DNA from: Legionellales bacterium
Lineage (GTDB): Bacteria > Pseudomonadota > Gammaproteobacteria > WLWR01
Assembly (NCBI GenBank): GCA_012103495.1
Contig: WLWR01000049.1
Location: forward strand, 1-9,329
Reading direction: 5' to 3'
DNA length: 9,329 nt
Positions 5,998-9,329 of the stretch are shown piece by piece. A program made the translations under genes and the position numbers. Position 1 is the stretch's first letter. The number at the start of each line of letters is the position of its first letter. The notes below the pieces were generated by a model. The model did not search any database. It worked only from the letters and a program-made list of their open reading frames with translations, and was not told the DNA's origin.

Positions 5998-7209
5998 CTA
6001 TCGCCCTGATGAGATCGTTGGTGTCCAACCTAAAGTGACTGCAAATTGCAGAGCAATAATGCAACACCCACCTAACATAATTAAAATAAGCATCGTTTTG
6101 CCTCCAAAAAGACGAAAGGGGGAGGACAATTGCAAATGATAGCGTGCACGCCACACCACCAATGCCGGCAAGATGGTATATAAAATGGCGACAAACACCC
6201 CGGCGTAACCTAGCGCAATCACAAATCCGCGTGGAAAATACAGGGCGAACAGCAAAGGAAAAACCAAACTCAAGATCAGTAAAATAGTAATTCCCAGTGT
6301 GGTGCGTCGAATTTGCAAACCATCGGCTAAAAAATCCACAAGGCTTAATGTTGAGCCTAAAAAGGATGTCAGCAAGGCAAAAAATGAGAAAATAAGAATG
6401 ATGAGTGCGATACTAGGAATACCAATTAAACTGGCAATGGCGGTCACACCATTTTCACTGGTAGCCAGCAAAGACAAACTGTCTGGTGGCAATGCGCCGA
6501 TCAATAATGTTTGCCAAATTAAATAACATGTTAGTGGGATGCAAGAGCCGATTAAAGTGGCTTTTTTCAATAAAGAAACATCCTGCAAATATAACTTCAA
6601 GCTGGGCAAAATAATGTGTGAAGTAAAGGCTAAAATCACCACTGGGATGGCTGCCCAAATGTATTTAGAATTGCCTTGTTGCAGAGGATGAATTTTACCC
6701 TGACTCAAGATGATGAGGATAAGGATGATAAAGCTGGAAACAAACGCTAGCATGAGAAATTGATTCAAATAATCAATACCCCGCGCTCGTGTATAAATGA
6801 GTGACCCAAACACAAACACGAATGATATGACGGCAACGTTATTGTTTATTTCAATATTAAAATGTGTCAATGCGGTAGAGAGCAATTCACCACCGCCGGT
6901 GATGTAGGCGGCCAACACAGAATACAACAGTAATAAAAATGAAACCCAGGCAATGAAACTGCCGCGTTTGCCTAATAAAGTGTGAAATACGCTGATGATG
7001 TTGGCTTGTGGTTCTTGGCAATAATAAAGAGTTTCCAACAGCAGAAAAATGCTACTGAGCATGAAGAAAAAAGCACACAGCATAATGACATAGGCAGGGA
7101 TGCTGCCTGTCACACCGGTGGTGATTGGAATCGCCAACATGCCGGCGCCCATGCTGGTGCCAGCGATCAATAAAGCACTGCCTAGAATTTTGTAATATTT
7201 CAATAGCAT
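5998..7209 (-). CDS. Aromatic amino acid permease, HAAAP family (TyrP-like)
   Basis: This 403-residue inner-membrane protein belongs to the hydroxy/aromatic amino acid permease family, proton symporters for tyrosine or tryptophan. It shows the family's N-terminal signature GTSMGAGMLAIP (17-28) in the first helix and about eleven membrane helices (roughly 8-30, 37-60, 87-108, 124-140, 148-170, 185-203, 217-238, 263-287, 307-325, 329-353, 371-394), the number expected for TyrP. A second conserved patch, FTSHIILPSL (195-204), lies in helix 6. The ATG at 7209 gives an N-terminus of normal family length, although no Shine-Dalgarno is evident; a hairpin lies just upstream. Which amino acid it carries cannot be told from sequence alone. 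Legionellales often have several copies of this family, which fits their dependence on host amino acids; that link is inference. It is a single-gene unit, convergent with the L,D-transpeptidase. Confidence 0.92.
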   Translation of the reverse strand: MLLKYYKILGSALLIAGTSMGAGMLAIPITTGVTGSIPAYVIMLCAFFFMLSSIFLLLETLYYCQEPQANIISVFHTLLGKRGSFIAWVSFLLLLYSVLAAYITGGGELLSTALTHFNIEINNNVAVISFVFVFGSLIYTRARGIDYLNQFLMLAFVSSFIILILIILSQGKIHPLQQGNSKYIWAAIPVVILAFTSHIILPSLKLYLQDVSLLKKATLIGSCIPLTCYLIWQTLLIGALPPDSLSLLATSENGVTAIASLIGIPSIALIILIFSFFALLTSFLGSTLSLVDFLADGLQIRRTTLGITILLILSLVFPLLFALYFPRGFVIALGYAGVFVAILYTILPALVVWRARYHLQLSSPFRLFGGKTMLILIMLGGCCIIALQFAVTLGWTPTISSGR

Positions 7210-7220
7210 ATTAATGGTAG

Positions 7221-7245
7221 GGACGATGCGGGAAAGGCATCATCC
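7221..7245 (-). other. Leader hairpin just upstream of the permease start
   Basis: In the minus-strand transcript, GGATGATGC and GCATCGTCC form a 9-bp stem with one G-U pair and a 7-nt loop, ending 11 nt before the permease ATG. There is no T-run after it, so it is not a terminator. Together with the missing Shine-Dalgarno it could affect translation initiation, but it may be coincidental. Confidence 0.3.
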
Positions 7246-7342
7246 TAACATGCCAACTATGAAAATCAAAATGGTCTGAAACTCATCAGGTTTTTGATAC
7301 TTAATTGATATCAGACAGCGAGTAATCAAAGTGGGTGGTAGA

Positions 7343-7500
7343 TTATCGCTTCATTTTAGCGAGCCATTTTGCCTGAAGTCGCGAGTTGGGTTCGCCGTCG
7401 GCGTATTTTAAAAGCATCAAGGTTTTTCAAGATGTGCCAAAGATGACCTTTCCATGTAGATACGCAGTGCTTGGGCATCACTTAGGGATAGGATTTGTCC
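7343..7500 (-). pseudogene. Possible small gene remnant with a one-base frameshift
   Basis: The 353 bp between the permease and ndk have no intact gene, but the minus strand contains two protein-like segments in adjacent frames. The first, in the frame ending at the TGA at 7417-7419, includes ILSLSDAQALRIYMERSS. The second ends at the TAA at 7343-7345 and includes LLKYADGEPNSRLQAKWLAK. They join into one reading of about 53 codons if a single A is added to the A5 run (T5 at 7423-7427 on the plus strand). Alternatively, the second segment alone could be a 24-residue peptide starting at the ATG at 7415-7417. No start codon or ribosome site is apparent for the first segment, and its upstream end overlaps the ndk promoter. 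I do not recognise the product. It could be a decayed gene, a sequencing error in a homopolymer, or chance. Confidence 0.35.
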
Positions 7501-7511
7501 AACATTTTGCG

Positions 7512-7517
7512 TATAAT
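7512..7517 (+). promoter_or_regulatory. -10 element of the ndk-rlmN promoter
   Basis: A perfect TATAAT lies about 45 bp before the ndk start codon, followed by a run of six C residues. No good -35 hexamer is found 16-18 bp upstream, and the TG two bases before the -10 is one base off the ideal extended -10 position, so an activator may be needed. Transcription would start near 7524 within or after the C-run. Confidence 0.55.
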
Positions 7518-7562
7518 CCCCCCTCTTTTTAAAATCATGATTATTAACTGGAGACCTATGGC

Positions 7563-7988
7563 ATGGCCACTGAATGTACTTTATCCATTATCAAACCCGA
7601 TGCGGTTGCAAAACAAGTGATTGGTGAGATTTATTCTCGTTTTGAAAAAAATGGATTAAAAATTGTCGCGGCAAAAATGTTGCACTTGACTACGCAGCAA
7701 GCGCAGCAATTTTATGCGGTGCATCGTGAACGACCCTTTTTCCAAGATTTAGTGACTTTTATGACGTCAGGGCCGGTGATGGTACAAGTATTAGAAGGTG
7801 AGCAAGCGGTACAACGTCATCGTGATATTATGGGGGCTACCAACCCACAAGAAGCCGCACCAGGCACTATTCGTGCCGATTTTGCCGATAGCATCGATGC
7901 CAATGCGGTGCATGGTTCAGATGGTTTGGATACGGCAAAACAAGAAATCGAATTCTTTTTCACCGCGCAAGACATTTGCGACTATTAA
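7563..7988 (+). CDS. ndk: Nucleoside diphosphate kinase
   Basis: Ndk transfers the gamma-phosphate of ATP to other (d)NDPs through a phosphohistidine, balancing cellular NTP pools in the cytosol. The 141-residue product is close to the 143 of E. coli Ndk. The catalytic His117 lies in NAVHGSDG (114-121), the family signature; Lys11 in IIKPDAV (9-15), Tyr51, Arg87, Arg104 and Asn114 are the other nucleotide and active-site residues. GGAG at 7550-7553 is 9 nt from this ATG. Another ATG at 7558 is only 4 nt from the same GGAG but is out of frame and would give a 20-residue peptide; family alignment shows that 7563 is the real start. rlmN follows after 17 bp and is probably co-transcribed, an arrangement common in gammaproteobacteria. 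Confidence 0.98.
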   Translation: MATECTLSIIKPDAVAKQVIGEIYSRFEKNGLKIVAAKMLHLTTQQAQQFYAVHRERPFFQDLVTFMTSGPVMVQVLEGEQAVQRHRDIMGATNPQEAAPGTIRADFADSIDANAVHGSDGLDTAKQEIEFFFTAQDICDY

Positions 7989-8005
7989 TTCTTAAAAGAG
8001 TCATC

Positions 8006-9124
8006 ATGAATGCAGCCACCGAGCCGATGAATTTACTGAATTTAAACCAGGCAGGTTTAGAGGCTTGGTTGGCGCAATTGTCTGAACCGACTTACCGTGC
8101 CCAGCAAATTTTACAGTGGGTACACCACTACGGGGTCACTGATTTTTCCCAAATGACTAATTTGAGTAAAGCGTTGCGGGCGAAGTTAGCACAATTGAGC
8201 GTTATCGAGGTCCCTGAAATTGCATATCATCAACAATCGATTGATGGAACTCACAAATGGTTACTACGACTCAATTGCGGAAACTGTATCGAAACCGTAT
8301 TTATTCCGGAAGACGGACGAGGTACTTTATGTGTATCCTCACAAATTGGCTGTAGTTTGACCTGTGATTTTTGTGCCACTGCCAAGCAAGGTTTTAATCG
8401 TAACTTATCTGTGGCGGAAATTATTGGTCAAGTGTGGGTGGCGGTGCGTGAATTGTCGCAGGAACAAACCACGCACGATCGACGAGTGACCAATGTGGTG
8501 ATGATGGGAATGGGTGAACCCTTACTGAATTTTGAATCGGTGGTGACAGCCATGGATATTATGCTCAGTGATTTGGCTTATGGATTGTCTAAACGTCGAG
8601 TGACATTGAGTACATCTGGAGTTGTGCCGATGATGTATACATTGGCACAACGCAGTCCGGTGGCGTTGGCCGTGTCGTTGCATGCACCCACCAATGACTT
8701 GCGTAATCAATTGGTGCCCTTGAATAAAAAATATCCATTGGAGCAATTGATCCCGGCTTGTCGGGCATATTTTGCTGATGAACCTAGACGTAAGGTGACG
8801 ATGGAATATGTCATGTTACAGGGAGTCAATGACCATCCACAGCAAGCACATCAATTGGCAAAGTTATTACAGGGTGTGCCTGCGAAAGTGAATTTAATTC
8901 CCTTTAATCCCTTCCCCGGGACGACCTATCAGTGTTCGGAGCCTAAGCGTATTGAGCATTTTAGAGCGATTTTGCAACAGCACGATTTGACCACGGTGAC
9001 TCGCAAAACGCGTGGTGATGACATTGACGCGGCTTGCGGTCAATTGGCTGGCAAAATTATTGATCGCACCAAACGCTCACAACGTTGGCAACAAAAATTA
9101 CGGGAGATAAAAGACGTCGCCTAA
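8006..9124 (+). CDS. rlmN: Dual-specificity 23S rRNA/tRNA adenine-C2 methyltransferase RlmN
   Basis: RlmN is a radical SAM enzyme that methylates C2 of A2503 in 23S rRNA and A37 in some tRNAs, tuning translational accuracy. The 372-residue protein has an N-terminal RNA-binding helical part (about 1-90) and a radical SAM barrel. The iron-sulfur motif is C116-xxx-C120-xx-C123 (CSLTCDFC). The two catalytic cysteines are also in place: Cys109, seven residues before the cluster like E. coli Cys118, and Cys344 (AACGQLAG), like the methyl-carrying E. coli Cys355. GMGEP (168-172) is the SAM-binding segment, and the GDDIDAACGQL region closes the active site. AAGAG (7996-8000) is 5 nt before the ATG at 8006; the in-frame TTG at 7976 lies inside ndk and is not the start. 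The next gene begins 137 bp later, after a stretch with strong RNA structure. Confidence 0.97.
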   Translation: MNAATEPMNLLNLNQAGLEAWLAQLSEPTYRAQQILQWVHHYGVTDFSQMTNLSKALRAKLAQLSVIEVPEIAYHQQSIDGTHKWLLRLNCGNCIETVFIPEDGRGTLCVSSQIGCSLTCDFCATAKQGFNRNLSVAEIIGQVWVAVRELSQEQTTHDRRVTNVVMMGMGEPLLNFESVVTAMDIMLSDLAYGLSKRRVTLSTSGVVPMMYTLAQRSPVALAVSLHAPTNDLRNQLVPLNKKYPLEQLIPACRAYFADEPRRKVTMEYVMLQGVNDHPQQAHQLAKLLQGVPAKVNLIPFNPFPGTTYQCSEPKRIEHFRAILQQHDLTTVTRKTRGDDIDAACGQLAGKIIDRTKRSQRWQQKLREIKDVA

Positions 9125-9215
9125 CCGTTGGCGATCACTGAAATTCCATTGTACATAGTAACGATTCACCATAATGTTAAATCTGGTGGTTCGCGTCAAC
9201 GGTGGTAAATCGTTA
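9124..9215 (+). other. Two interleaved long stems, pseudoknot-like or alternative RNA folds
   Basis: Stem 1 pairs ACCGTTGGCG (9124-9133, starting at the last base of rlmN) with CGTCAACGGT (9194-9203), 10 bp with one G-U. Stem 2 pairs TAACGATTCACCA (9159-9171) with TGGTAAATCGTTA (9203-9215), 13 bp with one C-A mismatch. The arms come in the order 1-left, 2-left, 1-right, 2-right, and the two right arms touch at 9203, which is the layout of an H-type pseudoknot with stacked stems or of two competing hairpins. No T-run follows, so it is not a standard terminator. It lies in the leader of, or the spacer before, the lipoprotein gene. A loose promoter match (TTGTAC at 9149, CATAAT at 9170, spacing 15) lies inside it. 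The complementarity is read directly; the function is unknown. Confidence 0.45.
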
Positions 9216-9261
9216 TCGTAAATGTTTCTTTGGATGCTTGGATGGACACAAGGAGAAAGCA

Positions 9262-9329
9262 ATGCATAAGGAAATGCTGCGAATACTATTACTGGGTAGT
9301 CTGTGGTTGGTCACGGGCTGTCAGACTTC
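9262..9329 (+). CDS. Lipoprotein, start only; probably PilF/PilW type IV pilus assembly protein
   Basis: Only the first 22 codons are in the window. They encode a lipoprotein signal peptide: a short basic start (MHKEMLR), a hydrophobic core (ILLLGSLWL) and a lipobox VTGC with the lipidated Cys at residue 19. AGGAG (9251-9255) lies 6 nt before the ATG. In gammaproteobacteria the gene after ndk-rlmN is usually pilF/pilW, an outer-membrane TPR lipoprotein that helps assemble the PilQ secretin of type IV pili. The identification rests on position plus the lipoprotein signal, since the TPR region lies beyond the edge; the lipoprotein call itself is firm. Confidence 0.7.
   Translation, partial: MHKEMLRILLLGSLWLVTGCQT

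Noticed and set aside
5995..6006. GGGC-TATC-GCCC hairpin at the convergent stop codons of the L,D-transpeptidase and permease genes
   Set aside because: The stem is only 4 bp with no adjacent T-run on either strand, too weak to call a bidirectional terminator.

Overview
The window looks like chromosomal DNA of a gammaproteobacterium with moderate to low G+C, most likely in or near the Legionellales (Legionella/Coxiella-type). This is inferred from the gene set rather than from any database search: an HU-like protein with a basic N-terminal extension, the block rplM-rpsI-petA-petB-petC, a LysM-plus-YkuD L,D-transpeptidase of the type called EnhA in Legionella, a TyrP-like aromatic amino acid permease, and ndk-rlmN followed by the start of a small lipoprotein gene in the position of pilF/pilW. 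Nearly everything is conserved housekeeping DNA; no CRISPR array, insertion sequence, tRNA or rRNA gene was seen.

Left part (1-1140): a protein I do not recognise runs off the left edge on the minus strand (1-437). Behind it, also on the minus strand, lies the HU-like gene (621-974) with its own intrinsic terminator (578-598). The HU-like gene diverges from rplM, and the roughly 200 bp between them carry one promoter for each side.

Middle part (1176-4904): rplM and rpsI encode ribosomal proteins L13 and S9 and end at a strong terminator (2075-2110). petA, petB and petC follow as an abutting operon for the whole cytochrome bc1 complex: Rieske iron-sulfur protein, full-length cytochrome b and cytochrome c1, which pass electrons from quinol to cytochrome c at the inner membrane. 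S9 carries about ten extra residues at a place where the E. coli protein has none. The sspA-sspB genes that often follow petC in gammaproteobacteria are absent. A 369-bp AT-rich non-coding stretch is there instead, holding two perfect DnaA boxes in an inverted pair and a third near-match.

Right part (5274-9329): a periplasmic L,D-transpeptidase meets a convergent aromatic amino acid permease with only 4 bp between the stop codons. The next 353 bp hold a leader hairpin, a possible small minus-strand gene broken by a one-base frameshift, and the ndk promoter. ndk (nucleoside diphosphate kinase) and rlmN (23S rRNA/tRNA A2 methyltransferase) form an operon. Between rlmN and the partial lipoprotein gene at the right edge there are two long complementary stems whose arms interleave, the layout of an H-type pseudoknot or of two competing RNA folds.

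No clearly new multi-gene system is visible. The places most worth a second look are the DnaA-box cluster after petC, the interleaved stems after rlmN, the frameshifted remnant upstream of ndk, the S9 insertion and the unknown gene at the left edge.
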